Positions 42,750-51,775 of a stretch of 64,000 nucleotides of DNA are shown one piece after another (within the stretch, counting starts at the first letter, position 1; each line of letters opens with the position of its first letter). A program made the translations under genes and the position numbers. Below the pieces are notes generated by a model. It was given only the letters and a program-made list of their open reading frames with translations. It made no database searches and was not told where the DNA came from. Source of the stretch: Bradyrhizobium sp. YR681 (lineage in GTDB: Bacteria; Pseudomonadota; Alphaproteobacteria; Rhizobiales; Xanthobacteraceae). The stretch is from positions 1 through 64,000 of the forward strand of contig NZ_AKIY01000266.1 in NCBI RefSeq assembly GCF_000282615.1, written 5' to 3'.

Positions 42750-43618
42750 ACGAGATCCTCACCAAGGCGCCGCAGGGCCATATCGAGGTCAGGAACTTCT
42801 CACTGAGCTATGACAGCATCGAGGGACCGGTCCAGGCCGTCACCGATACGCAGATCCACGTGAAGCCCGGCGAGTTCGTCTCGATCGTCGGCCCCTCCGG
42901 CTGCGGAAAATCGACGCTGCTCAATGCCGTCGCCGGCTTCCTCAAGCCAACGACGGGCGTGGTGACGGTCGATGGCGAGCCCGTCAATGGCCCCAGCGCT
43001 GAACGCGGCATGGTGTTCCAGCAATATTCGCTGTTTCCCTGGAAGACAGTGCGGGAGAACGTCGAGTTCGGTCTCAAGATGCGCGGCATGCCGCGCTCGC
43101 AGCGCGAGCGCGCCGCGCGCACGCTGCTCGGGCTCGCCGGTCTCGAGGCGTTCGAGAAGCATTATCCGGACAAGCTCTCGGGCGGCATGAAGCAGCGCGT
43201 CGGCATCGTGCGGGCGCTCGCGACGGGCCCGAAAGTGCTGCTGCTGGACGAGCCCTTCGGCGCGCTCGACGCGCAGACGCGCGTCATCATGCAGCAGATT
43301 CTCACCAACATGTGGCAGCGGCTGAAGATCTCGGTGCTGTTCGTCACCCACGACATCGACGAGGCGATCTTCCTGTCTGACCGCGTCTATTGCATGACCG
43401 CGCGCCCCGGCTCGATCAAGGCGGAGATCCCGATCCCGCTGGAGCGGCCGCGGCAGCAGGCGATGATGATGTCGTCGGAGTTTCTGGCGCTGCGCCGCGG
43501 ACTGATGTCGCTGATCCGCGAGGAGAGCCTCAAGGCGATGGGCGGCGAGATCAGCGATATGGGCCTGCAGGGGCTGAACATCGAGCTGCACGGGCATTCG
43601 CTGGCGGATGTGATTTAG
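42746..43618 (+). CDS. NitT/TauT/Ssu-type ABC transporter ATP-binding protein
   Basis: 290 residues. Walker A GPSGCGKST (near residue 50), Q-loop MVFQQYSLFPWKTVRENV, signature LSGGMKQRVGIVRALA, Walker B LLLDEPFGALD, H-loop VTHDIDEA. Wording is that of SsuB/TauB/NrtD. Last gene of the importer, converging on the YeiH/PSE gene with a strong palindrome between. Confidence 0.93.
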   Translation: MNEILTKAPQGHIEVRNFSLSYDSIEGPVQAVTDTQIHVKPGEFVSIVGPSGCGKSTLLNAVAGFLKPTTGVVTVDGEPVNGPSAERGMVFQQYSLFPWKTVRENVEFGLKMRGMPRSQRERAARTLLGLAGLEAFEKHYPDKLSGGMKQRVGIVRALATGPKVLLLDEPFGALDAQTRVIMQQILTNMWQRLKISVLFVTHDIDEAIFLSDRVYCMTARPGSIKAEIPIPLERPRQQAMMMSSEFLALRRGLMSLIREESLKAMGGEISDMGLQGLNIELHGHSLADVI

Positions 43619-43630
43619 CGATCTGCCTTC

Positions 43631-43780
43631 CCTTCTCCCCTTGCGGGAGAAGGTGGCGCGAAGCGCCGGATGAGGGGTATCTCTCCTCACGCAAACTGCA
43701 ACAGATTCACGTCCAGAGAGATACCCCTCACCCGTCTCGCCGCTACGCGGCGAGCCACCCTCTCCCGCAAGGGGAGAGGG
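43631..43780. repeat. Palindromic intergenic repeat, CTCCCCTTGCGGGAG family, between convergent genes
   Basis: Outer arms CCTTCTCCCCTTGCGGGAGA (43631-43650) and TCTCCCGCAAGGGGAGAGGG (43761-43780) are inverted copies and each folds alone. Inner arms GATGAGGGGTATCTCTC and GAGAGATACCCCTC also pair. Placed between the stops of the ATPase gene and the PSE gene, it is well placed as a bidirectional terminator. Confidence 0.85.
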
Positions 43781-43801
43781 TGCACCGTCCTCGCGGCACG
43801 A

Positions 43802-44860
43802 TCACTTGAACCAGTGCACCAGCGCGATGCTGATCCCCAGCAGCAGCATCAGCGACAGCGTCACCGCGGCCGTTACCCTGCCGCCGACATTGGCAAGCAC
43901 CTTCACGTCGACGCCGAGGCCGAGCGCGGCCATCGACACGACGGTGAGGAATCCCGTGATCCGCGTGATCGGAGCCACCACGGTGCCCGGCACGAGCTCC
44001 AGCGAGCGCAGCGTCGCCAGCGCAAGGAAGCCGAGGATGAACCACGGCACCAGGCGGAAGAAGCCGACATTGGTCTTCCTGGCGTCGGTCTGCCAGCGCG
44101 AGGCGACCAGGGAGAGGCCGACGACGACCGGCCCGAGCATCAGCACGCGCATCAGCTTCACCAGCGTGCCGATCTGCGTCGAGATGAGCCCGGCCGGCAC
44201 CGTCGCGGCCAGCACCTGCGGCACGGCATAGACCGTGAGGCCTGCGAGAATGCCGTACTGCGTGGCGGACAGCTGCAACAGCGGGATCAGCAGCGGCAAG
44301 CCGAGCACCATCATCACGCCGAGGATCGCGGTGAAGGAGATCGAGGATGCGATCTCGTCGCTGGTGGCGCCGATGATCGGCGCGACGGCGGCGATCGCCG
44401 AATTGCCGCAGATCGAGTTGCCGCAGGCGATCAGGATCGACAGCCGGGTCGAGAGCCCCAGCAGACGGCTGATACCGAAGGAGACGCAGAGCGCGATGAC
44501 GACGATCGCGGCGATCGAGGCCAGCAGCGCGATGCCCGAGGCCGCGATCGCGGCGAAGCTGATCGAGGCCCCCAGCAGCATGACGGCGACCTCGAGCAGC
44601 TGCTTGGCGCTGAAGGCGATGCCGGCCTGCCAGCGCGGCGCGGGCTTCCAGAAGCTGCGCAGCGCCATGCCGAGCAGAATCGCCATCACCAGCGCCTCGA
44701 CATAGGGGTGCTCGAACACACCCAGTTCAAGGTGCTCGAGCAGGGCCGAAACGCCGGCTACGGCGATGCAGAGGAGAATGCCGGGAATCAGCGCGACGAC
44801 GCGGCTAATGGCAGTGGTCGGCTTGGCGTCGGCCGGGCTGGATGCTTGATTCTGCGACAC
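43802..44860 (-). CDS. YeiH/PSE-family putative sulfate exporter
   Basis: 352 residues with about ten membrane segments and the conserved core ACGNSICGNSAIAAVAPIIG (near residue 142) followed by LGVMMVLGLPLLIPLL. This is the COG2855/Cons_hypoth698 family. Members such as TauZ and SuyZ accompany sulfonate degradation and are proposed to export sulfate or sulfite; others (YeiH) have no proven substrate. Its position beside an Ssu/Tau-type importer and an AprA-like enzyme suggests removal of sulfate or sulfite released inside the cell. Confidence 0.88.
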   Translation of the reverse strand: MSQNQASSPADAKPTTAISRVVALIPGILLCIAVAGVSALLEHLELGVFEHPYVEALVMAILLGMALRSFWKPAPRWQAGIAFSAKQLLEVAVMLLGASISFAAIAASGIALLASIAAIVVIALCVSFGISRLLGLSTRLSILIACGNSICGNSAIAAVAPIIGATSDEIASSISFTAILGVMMVLGLPLLIPLLQLSATQYGILAGLTVYAVPQVLAATVPAGLISTQIGTLVKLMRVLMLGPVVVGLSLVASRWQTDARKTNVGFFRLVPWFILGFLALATLRSLELVPGTVVAPITRITGFLTVVSMAALGLGVDVKVLANVGGRVTAAVTLSLMLLLGISIALVHWFK

Positions 44861-44989
44861 AAATCTCTCCCAGAGGAGAAAGATTTATACGCACGACGCT
44901 TCCATTGGGGAATAAGTTTTCGGCATATCAGGGCCGAGAGAAGTCCTGTCCTCAGCCGGAATAAACGGCCCCAGAAGATCAGGCGAGCC

Positions 44990-45208
44990 CTAGAAGATCA
45001 GGCTCTTGGCGAGCGAGGCGACCCGGCTGAAGCCGTCATAGACGCCCGGCTCGAAGAAGGCGGCGCGCGCCAGCACGATGCCCGCAACCAGGGACCAGAA
45101 CACCGTGGTGCCGGCCCGCAGCAGGACTTTTGAGGCGCGCGACTGCGGCTGGGCGTCCGTTGCGGATGCCATCTGCTCGCCAAAGGGTTCGAAACCGGTG
45201 CGTTCCAT
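44990..45208 (-). CDS. Small single-pass membrane protein, hypothetical
   Basis: 72 residues from ATG 45208, with one membrane segment near residues 28-45 (LLRAGTTVFWSLVAGIVLA) and a charged N-terminus. No family recognised. A TTG 60 bp upstream is a possible alternative start. No strong ribosome-binding site is visible, so this is a moderate call made on the hydrophobic segment and gene-like codon use. The spaces on both sides (44861-44989 and 45209-45374) hold nothing recognisable. Confidence 0.5.
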   Translation of the reverse strand: MERTGFEPFGEQMASATDAQPQSRASKVLLRAGTTVFWSLVAGIVLARAAFFEPGVYDGFSRVASLAKSLIF

Positions 45209-45374
45209 AGCTTGCGCCAATCCATCAAATTCTGAACGGAATGTCGTCGTTTCGGCCCCAAACGGCAATGGAAGCGATTGGCGTATTTGCCCCCCGAAGG
45301 GGAAACTCCTTCCGTCTGGCGGTCCCGAGGCAATAGTTTTCTTCTTTTGGCCTATTTGGACACCGGCGGCCCGG

Positions 45375-46088
45375 CTACAGGGCCAGATAACGGCGCCGGA
45401 TCGCCTCGTTGGCCTTCAACTCGTCGATTCCGGCGGCATAGACGATCTGGCCCTTGTCGATGATTGTGGCGTGGCTCGCCAGCCCCAGGCAGAAATGCAT
45501 GTTCTGCTCGGCGATCAGCACGGTCGAGCCGATGCTGCGGAGCTGCCGCAGCAGCTCGCCGATCCGCTGCACGATGATCGGCGCGAGCCCCTCGCTCGGC
45601 TCGTCCAGAAGCAGCAGCGCCGGATTGCCCATCAGCGTACGCGCGATCGCGAGCATCTGCTGCTCGCCGCCCGACAAGCGCCCGGCGATGCGGTGGCGCA
45701 GCGGCTCCAGCAGCGGGAAGACTTCATAGATGCGCTTGATCGGCCATTCGTCCTGGCCCTCCGGCCCCTTCTTGCGACCGATGACGAGATTGTCCTCGAC
45801 GCTGTGCTCCGGAAAGATCTGGCGGTCCTCCGGCACGAAGCCGAGGCCGGCGCGCGCGATCGTGTGCGGCTTGCGGCCCGATATCACCGCGCCGCGCAGG
45901 CTCACCCTGCCCCGCCGCGGCGGCGCCAGGCCCATGATCGCCTTCATGGTCGTCGACTTGCCGGCGCCGTTGCGGCCGAGCAGGGCCATGGTCTCGCCCT
46001 GCCGTACCGAGAGAGCGACGCCGAACAGGATCTGGCTGGTGCCGTAATAGACGTCGAGGTCGGCGACCTCGATGATGGCTGCGCTCAT
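45375..46088 (-). CDS. livF: Branched-chain amino acid-type ABC transporter ATP-binding protein LivF
   Basis: 237 residues. Walker A GRNGAGKST (near residue 38), signature LSGGEQQMLAIARTLM, Walker B LLLDEPSEGLAP, H-loop LIAEQNMHFCL. LivF-type ATPase that with LivG drives a HAAT-family importer. Overlaps livG by 4 bp (ATGA 46085-46088) and is the last gene of the operon. In this context the ligand may be an aromatic acid or ketone rather than an amino acid. Confidence 0.93.
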   Translation of the reverse strand: MSAAIIEVADLDVYYGTSQILFGVALSVRQGETMALLGRNGAGKSTTMKAIMGLAPPRRGRVSLRGAVISGRKPHTIARAGLGFVPEDRQIFPEHSVEDNLVIGRKKGPEGQDEWPIKRIYEVFPLLEPLRHRIAGRLSGGEQQMLAIARTLMGNPALLLLDEPSEGLAPIIVQRIGELLRQLRSIGSTVLIAEQNMHFCLGLASHATIIDKGQIVYAAGIDELKANEAIRRRYLAL

Positions 46089-46840
46089 GCGGCGGCTCCC
46101 GCATGTTCGGTGCCGAGATAGGCCTCGATCACCGCATTGTTGTTGCGGATCTCGTCGGGCGTGCCGGTCGCGAGGATGCGACCGTAGCAGAGCACGACGA
46201 TTTTCGGCGCGATCTTGAACACGATATCCATGTCATGTTCGATGAAGACAACGGTGATTTTTTGCGTCTCCCAGAGCTCGCGCACCTTGTCGATCATGCG
46301 CCAGCGCTCTTCCGGCCCCATGCCGGCGGTCGGCTCGTCCAGCAGCAGCACTTTTGGTTCGAGCACCAGCGCCAGCGCGATGTCGAGCAGTTTCTGGTCG
46401 CCATGCGACAGCGTCGCTGCGGTCCGGTTGCGCTTGCCGGCGAGACCCAGCAGCTCCATCACGTGTTCGGCGCGGTCGCGCGTCTCCGGCAGCGGGAAGC
46501 GCTTATGCAATACCGCGGATGAGCGCTGGTCGGCGCTGACGGCGGCGAGCATGGTCTCCTGCACCGTCAGCGATTTGAAGATGCTGGCGACCTGGAAGGC
46601 ACGGCCGATGCCGTGGCGCACGATCTCCGGCGGCGAGCGGCCGGCGAGATCGACGCCGTCGAGCAGCACCTGCCCGGAATCCGGTCGCAAGGCGCCGGTG
46701 ATCAGGTTGAAGAAGGTGCTCTTGCCGGCGCCGTTCGGGCCGATCACCGCGGTGAGCGAGCCGTCGGGGAAATCGAGCGTGACGTCGTTGGTCGCCTTCA
46801 CGCCACCGAAGGACTTTGCGAGGTTGCGGATTTCAAGCAT
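46085..46840 (-). CDS. livG: Branched-chain amino acid-type ABC transporter ATP-binding protein LivG
   Basis: 251 residues. Walker A GPNGAGKSTFFNLITG (near residue 35), LSHGDQKLLDIALALVLEPK (LivG-style signature), Walker B LLLDEPTAGMGP, H-loop FIEHDMDIVF. ATG 46840 gives the family N-terminus MLEIRNLAKSFGGVKA and lies 2 bp after the livM stop; upstream in-frame sequence is a shadow of livM. Confidence 0.93.
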   Translation of the reverse strand: MLEIRNLAKSFGGVKATNDVTLDFPDGSLTAVIGPNGAGKSTFFNLITGALRPDSGQVLLDGVDLAGRSPPEIVRHGIGRAFQVASIFKSLTVQETMLAAVSADQRSSAVLHKRFPLPETRDRAEHVMELLGLAGKRNRTAATLSHGDQKLLDIALALVLEPKVLLLDEPTAGMGPEERWRMIDKVRELWETQKITVVFIEHDMDIVFKIAPKIVVLCYGRILATGTPDEIRNNNAVIEAYLGTEHAGAAA

Positions 46841-46842
46841 GG

Positions 46843-47862
46843 CTAGCGCCCCTCGCCCGCGTCGCGCCGGTGCGAAAACCATTCGGTGACGAAATCGAGC
46901 AGGCCTTTGCGCAGGCCCAGCGCGAAGAACAGGATGACCACGCCGAGCACGATGCCGTGATACTCGGTGAACCGCGTCACAGTGTCGTTGAGCAGCAGCA
47001 GCAACACGGTGCCGACCATCGGCCCCAAAAATGTCGAGACGCCGCCGAGCATGTTGATGAAGATGGCCTCGCCCGAGATGGTCCAATAGGCGAATTCCGG
47101 ATAGGCGCCGGAGACGAACAGCGCCATCACCATGCCGCCCATCGACGCGAACAGCGCCGCCAGCACGAACACGGTGAGCTTGGCGCGCCAGACGTCGATC
47201 CCAAGGAAGCTCGCCCGCGCGGCGTTGTCGCGGATCATGCGGAGCGTGTAGCCGAACGGCGACTGCGCAATCTGGCGCATCGCGAGCAGGCCGAGGATCA
47301 GCAGAGCGCAGCTCGCGATATAAAGATGGACGTGGTTGGCGAGATTAATGCCAAAGAATGCAGGGCGCGGAATGCCGCCGCGCAGACCCTGGTCGCCGCC
47401 GGTGAAGGAGGCCCAGGACAGAATGGTCGAGTGGATCAGCATCTGGAACGCCAGCGTGACGAAGGCGAAGTAGATCTCCTTCAATCGCACGCAGATCGCG
47501 CCGATCACCGCGGCGATGATCGCCGTGATCACCAGCGTCGCGACGAAGGCGACGGGAATCGGCAAGCCGAGCTTCTGCATGATCAGGCCAAAGCTGTAGG
47601 CACCGAGGCCGAAGAACATGCCGTGGCCGAACGAGGTCAGGCCGGTATAGCCGACCAAGAGATTGAGCGAGGACGCAAACAGTCCGTAAGCCGAACAGCG
47701 GATGACGAAGTCGAGCAGCGCCTTGCTGCCGGTGAAGAGCGGCAGGCTCGCCAGCACGGCGAAGGCGATCAGCGCAATCAGGACGTCGCGATAGCGGTGC
47801 AACGCCGCACTGCCGCGCACCGGCGCCAACGTCTCGGCGCGTCCGGCCTCGAGCTCGGTCAT
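46843..47862 (-). CDS. livM: Branched-chain amino acid-type ABC transporter permease LivM
   Basis: 339 residues, about ten membrane segments, with the family motif LNLLVGYTGLTSFGHGMFFG near residue 66 and the AARASFLGIDVWRAKL loop near residue 216. LivM-type inner-membrane component. Start overlaps the livH stop (ATGA 47859-47862). Confidence 0.93.
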   Translation of the reverse strand: MTELEAGRAETLAPVRGSAALHRYRDVLIALIAFAVLASLPLFTGSKALLDFVIRCSAYGLFASSLNLLVGYTGLTSFGHGMFFGLGAYSFGLIMQKLGLPIPVAFVATLVITAIIAAVIGAICVRLKEIYFAFVTLAFQMLIHSTILSWASFTGGDQGLRGGIPRPAFFGINLANHVHLYIASCALLILGLLAMRQIAQSPFGYTLRMIRDNAARASFLGIDVWRAKLTVFVLAALFASMGGMVMALFVSGAYPEFAYWTISGEAIFINMLGGVSTFLGPMVGTVLLLLLNDTVTRFTEYHGIVLGVVILFFALGLRKGLLDFVTEWFSHRRDAGEGR

Positions 47863-48761
47863 GCCGCCTCCTTGCCGAACAGGCCGGTGGGCTTTGAGAC
47901 CAGCACGATCACCATGAACAGGTACATCAGGCCTTCCGTGAACAGGGGAAAGCCGAGTGAGCCAAACGACCTGATCAGGCCAAGCAGCAGCGCGCCAACC
48001 AGCGCGCCGACAATCGAGCCCATGCCGCCGATCACGGTGACGATGAAGGATTCGATCAGCACCGAGAATCCCATGCCGGGGGTCAGCGAGCGCACCGGCG
48101 CGGCCAGCGCACCGGCAAGGCCGGCCAGCATGCCGCCGAGCGCGAACACGCCGCCATAGATCAGGCCGGTGTTGATGCCGAGCGCCGACACCATGCCGGG
48201 ATTATGCGCGGCGGCGCGGATCACCTTGCCGATGCGGCTGCGCGATAGGCCGATGCCGAGCACGATGGCCGCGACGAGCGCGACGCCGATCAGCAGCAGA
48301 TAATAAGGCGGCACCACGCCGCCTGCGATGAACAGCGGCATCACCTGGAATGCCGCCGGCATGCCCATCGACTTGAATTCCGGCCCCCAGATGATGCGCA
48401 CGACGTCGTCGAAGATCAGCACGAAGGCATAGCAGACGAGCAGCTGCATCAGCACGTCAGCGCCATAGACGCGGCTCATGAACACGCGCTCGAAGATCAG
48501 GCCGAGGATCGCGGTGCCCGCCGCGCCGGCCAGCATGGCGAGCGCAAAGCTCCCGGTGAGATGATAGGCCGTCATCGCAAAATAGGCGCCGAACATGTAG
48601 AAGGCGCCGTGGCTGAAATTGACCACCTTGAGCACGCCGAAGATCAGCGTCAGCCCGACCGCGACCAGGAACAGCAGCATGCCGATGATGAGGCCGCTGG
48701 TGGTTTGCGTCACCAGGCAGGCGGAGCTGGAGAGGCAGCCGGTGAGCGCGTCGAGATCCAC
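47859..48761 (-). CDS. livH: Branched-chain amino acid-type ABC transporter permease LivH
   Basis: About 300 residues from GTG 48761. The motif VGLTLIFGVLKVVNFSHGAF near residue 38 and IGKVIRAAAHNPGMVSALGI near residue 170 identify LivH. Start is uncertain: GTG 48761 gives a family-sized protein but a weak ribosome-binding site, while GTG 48830 has GGAG in front and adds 23 residues. Partner of livM; 90 bp after the binding-protein gene. Confidence 0.88.
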   Translation of the reverse strand: MDLDALTGCLSSSACLVTQTTSGLIIGMLLFLVAVGLTLIFGVLKVVNFSHGAFYMFGAYFAMTAYHLTGSFALAMLAGAAGTAILGLIFERVFMSRVYGADVLMQLLVCYAFVLIFDDVVRIIWGPEFKSMGMPAAFQVMPLFIAGGVVPPYYLLLIGVALVAAIVLGIGLSRSRIGKVIRAAAHNPGMVSALGINTGLIYGGVFALGGMLAGLAGALAAPVRSLTPGMGFSVLIESFIVTVIGGMGSIVGALVGALLLGLIRSFGSLGFPLFTEGLMYLFMVIVLVSKPTGLFGKEAA

Positions 48762-48851
48762 GGGAGCACTTTCATTGCAGCGCGCCCGACGGGGCGCGAG
48801 AAGCCAAACGAAGGCGGCGGAGAGGGTCACCCGTCTCCGCCGCGCATCGGA

Positions 48852-50111
48852 TCAGGTGTAGCCCTTGCTCTTCTTCCACTCGGCCTCGAGCTCGAAGATG
48901 GTCTTCCAGTCGCCGGCCTTGACCTCGGGCACATAGGGCTCCTGCGGGATCGTGGTGCCCCAGCCGATGGCGTAGCCGACCAGCGTATGGTCGTCGCCGC
49001 GCATGGTCACGGTGCCGTCGGCGCCGAACGGGCACTTGATGGTGAGGCCCTTCAGCACTTCCGCGATCTTCTTGCCGTCTGTGGAGTTCGCCTTCTTGGC
49101 GGCCTCGGCGAGGAACATCACCGCGGTCGCGTTCTGCCACGACCAGTTGGTCGGATACTCGTTGTACTTGGCCTTGTAGGCATCGCCCCACGCGGCGTTC
49201 TCCGGCGTGGTCGGGAACGTCTTGATGTAGCGGTTGCCGGAGTGGATGCCCTTGGGCAGGTTCTTCACCACGGTCAGAGCGGTGTAGTCGGCCATGTTGA
49301 CCGCAAACACCTCCATCTGGCTAAACATCGCGTAGATGTTGGCCTGGTCGATGTAGGAGGTGAGATCGCCGCCCCACAGGCAGGAATACAGCGCCTGCGG
49401 CTTGGCCTGCAAAATCTTCGTCACTACCTCGGTGTAGTCGGGCTGAAACAGCTTTGGCCAGGACTCGCTGATCACTTCGACGTCGGGCGCGAAGCGCTTC
49501 AGGTACAGCGTGAACTCGCCGGTGGTGTCGCGGCCATAGGCATAATCGGGCGAGCAGGTCGCCCATTTCTTCAGACCCTTGGCCTTGGAGATCGCAGCCG
49601 CGTAACTGCCGCCGACGATGGAATCGTGGATGCCCTGGCGCACGCAGCGGAACGCATTCGGGATGTGCTGCTTGGGATCGGCGGTAAGCGAGGACGCTTC
49701 CGAGCAGGTATGAATGCAGAGCACGCCGAGATCGCGCGCGACCTCATGCACAGCGAATGATCCGGACGACGCCTCGCCGTCGAGCAATAGTTCGCAGCCG
49801 TCGGTATTGACGAGTTCGCGCGCGACGCGGGCCGCTTCCTGCGGCTGGCCCTTGGAATCGCGGACCACCATCTCGATCTGCCGACCGGCAAGGCCGCCCG
49901 CGGCATTGACCTTGTCGACCTCGAGCATCACCGCATTGCGCGATGACGTGCCGAGCTGCGCGACGCGGCCCGACAGGATCGTCGGCATGCCGATCTTGAT
50001 GGTCTTGGCCTGTGCGCGCGCTACCCAAGGCGCGGCAACACTCATCGCACCGGCGCCCATCAGCGCCAATGTTGAACGGCGGCTGATGCCCGGCCTGCGG
50101 GGTCTCGTCAT
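48852..50111 (-). CDS. Periplasmic binding protein, Liv/HAAT type, Tat-exported
   Basis: 419 residues. N-terminal twin-arginine signal SRRSTLALMGAGAMSVAAPW (cleavage near ARAQA), then a Peripla_BP_6 domain (IKIGMPTILSGRVAQLGTSS; GGLAGRQIEMVVRDSKGQ). ATG 50111 follows GGAGGG with proper spacing. Tat export suggests folding, perhaps with a ligand or metal, before secretion. It heads the liv operon and is divergent from the acyl-CoA synthetase gene; the promoter region holds a TetR-type palindrome. Confidence 0.92.
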   Translation of the reverse strand: MTRPRRPGISRRSTLALMGAGAMSVAAPWVARAQAKTIKIGMPTILSGRVAQLGTSSRNAVMLEVDKVNAAGGLAGRQIEMVVRDSKGQPQEAARVARELVNTDGCELLLDGEASSGSFAVHEVARDLGVLCIHTCSEASSLTADPKQHIPNAFRCVRQGIHDSIVGGSYAAAISKAKGLKKWATCSPDYAYGRDTTGEFTLYLKRFAPDVEVISESWPKLFQPDYTEVVTKILQAKPQALYSCLWGGDLTSYIDQANIYAMFSQMEVFAVNMADYTALTVVKNLPKGIHSGNRYIKTFPTTPENAAWGDAYKAKYNEYPTNWSWQNATAVMFLAEAAKKANSTDGKKIAEVLKGLTIKCPFGADGTVTMRGDDHTLVGYAIGWGTTIPQEPYVPEVKAGDWKTIFELEAEWKKSKGYT

Positions 50112-50216
50112 TTTTCCCTCCCTCTGTCGGGTCGGCGTTTCCAAATCCCTGTCGGAGATCGTCTCGTCTCCGTGTTCCCAACAATTTCAGAGGCAGGGGG
50201 TGACGTCAAGACAAAC

Positions 50217-50239
50217 ATGAATTATGAGTCATTATTCAT
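50217..50239. promoter_or_regulatory. Near-perfect palindrome, candidate TetR operator
   Basis: A 23-bp palindrome centred on 50228, half-site ATGAATTATGA, 10 of 11 pairs symmetrical. It lies in the 170-bp space between the divergent liv operon and the acyl-CoA synthetase operon, 43 bp before the synthetase ATG. The TetR-type protein encoded by the second gene of the + operon is the natural candidate binder. Confidence 0.65.
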
Positions 50240-50281
50240 CGAGGGAGGACGCGAGGCCGGCAATCGGCCCGAAACCGCAGA

Positions 50282-51775
50282 ATGATCAACCTTTCGAGCT
50301 TCATCGCCTTCCATGCCCGGCGGACGCCGGACCGGCCCGCGCTGAAATACCGCGGCGAGGAGATCGCCTATGCCGTGTTCGACGCGCGTATCCGGCGCGT
50401 GGCCGGCTGGCTTGCCGCGCAGGGTATCGGCGCCGGCGATGTCGTGGCTGTGCTGATGAAGAACAGCGCGGCATTCCTGGAGCTGGTGTTCGCGACCAGC
50501 CATCTCGGCGCGGTGTTTCTGCCGATCAATTTTCGTCTTTCGCGCGATGAGGTTGGCTACATCGCGGGCAATGCCGGCGCTCGGCTGTTGATCGCCGATG
50601 AGGAACTGGCCGCGAACGCAGCAGGCGCGAAGATCGTCGTGCTGAACGAAGCCGCGCAGCAGAGCGTCACGCGCCTCGCGGGCGACGCGCCGCACGCCCC
50701 GATGCATGTCCGCCAGCCATCCGACCTGATGCGGCTGATGTACACCTCGGGTACGACCGACCGTCCCAAGGGCGTGATGCTCACTTACGATAATTTCTAC
50801 TGGAAGTCGGCGGACCAGACCATCGCGCTTGGCTTGAGCGCCGAGACACGCCTGCTCGTCGTTGGCCCGCTCTATCACGTCGGCGCGCTCGACCTGCCCG
50901 GCATCGCCGTGCTCTGGCATGGCGGCTTCATCCGCATCGAGCGCAATTTCGAGCCGGAGACCGCGCTTGGCGCGATCGCCGAGGACCAGCTCAACGCGGC
51001 ATGGTTCGCGCCTGTGATGACCACCGCGATGCTGACCTGCCCCACGCGCGAGCGTTACGACGTCTCCAGCTTGAAATGGGCGATTGGCGGCGGCGAGAAG
51101 ACGCCGGAGCTGCGCATCCGCGCCTTCTCGAACTGCTTCCGCAATGCGCGCTATATCGACGCCTATGGCCTCACTGAGACCGTCGGTGGCGACACTTTCA
51201 TGGACGCCGGCCGCGAGATCGAGAAGATCGGCTCGACCGGGCGTGCCATCGCCCATGTCCAGATCGAGATCCGCGACGAGGACGGCAAGGCGCTGCCGCC
51301 GAACGTCAACGGCGAGATCTGCCTGCGCGGTCCCAAGATCACGCGCGGCTACTGGAAGGATCCGGACAAGACAGCGGCCGCCTTCTTCGGCGACTGGTTC
51401 CGCAGCGGCGACGTCGGCTATCTCGACGACGAGGGCTTTCTGTACCTGACCGACCGCAAGAAGGACATGATCATCTCCGGCGGCGAGAACATCGCCTCCT
51501 CCGAGGTCGAGCGCGTCATCTACGATCTGCCTGGAGTGCGCGAGGTCGCCGTGATCGGCCTGCGCGATGCGCGCTGGGGCGAGCGGCCGGTCGCCATCGT
51601 CGTGCTGGCCGAAGGCGCGCGCCTCGAGCTGCCTGCCCTCACAAAACACTGCCGCGCGCGGCTGGCGAGTTTCAAGGTTCCGAGAGAGCTGATCATTCGC
51701 GACAGCCTGCCGCGTAATCCGAGTGGAAAAATTCTCAAGCGCGTGCTGCGCGCCGAGCTGGAGACGTCTGAATGA
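50282..51775 (+). CDS. AMP-dependent acyl-CoA synthetase
   Basis: 497 residues of the ANL superfamily. AMP-binding P-loop MYTSGTTDRPKGVML (near residue 155), A5-type YGLTETVGG near residue 296, SGDVGYLDDEGFLYLTDRKK (residues 374-393), ISGGEN, and the catalytic lysine in NPSGKILKRVLR near the C-terminus. It activates a carboxylic acid to its CoA ester. First gene of the + operon; stop overlaps the TetR start (ATGA 51772-51775). Substrate may be an aromatic or alicyclic acid imported by the divergent liv system. Confidence 0.92.
   Translation: MINLSSFIAFHARRTPDRPALKYRGEEIAYAVFDARIRRVAGWLAAQGIGAGDVVAVLMKNSAAFLELVFATSHLGAVFLPINFRLSRDEVGYIAGNAGARLLIADEELAANAAGAKIVVLNEAAQQSVTRLAGDAPHAPMHVRQPSDLMRLMYTSGTTDRPKGVMLTYDNFYWKSADQTIALGLSAETRLLVVGPLYHVGALDLPGIAVLWHGGFIRIERNFEPETALGAIAEDQLNAAWFAPVMTTAMLTCPTRERYDVSSLKWAIGGGEKTPELRIRAFSNCFRNARYIDAYGLTETVGGDTFMDAGREIEKIGSTGRAIAHVQIEIRDEDGKALPPNVNGEICLRGPKITRGYWKDPDKTAAAFFGDWFRSGDVGYLDDEGFLYLTDRKKDMIISGGENIASSEVERVIYDLPGVREVAVIGLRDARWGERPVAIVVLAEGARLELPALTKHCRARLASFKVPRELIIRDSLPRNPSGKILKRVLRAELETSE

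Noticed and set aside
45209..45268. Longer N-terminus of the small membrane protein from TTG 45268
   Set aside because: It adds 20 residues with no ribosome-binding site; ATG 45208 is simpler, though neither is certain.
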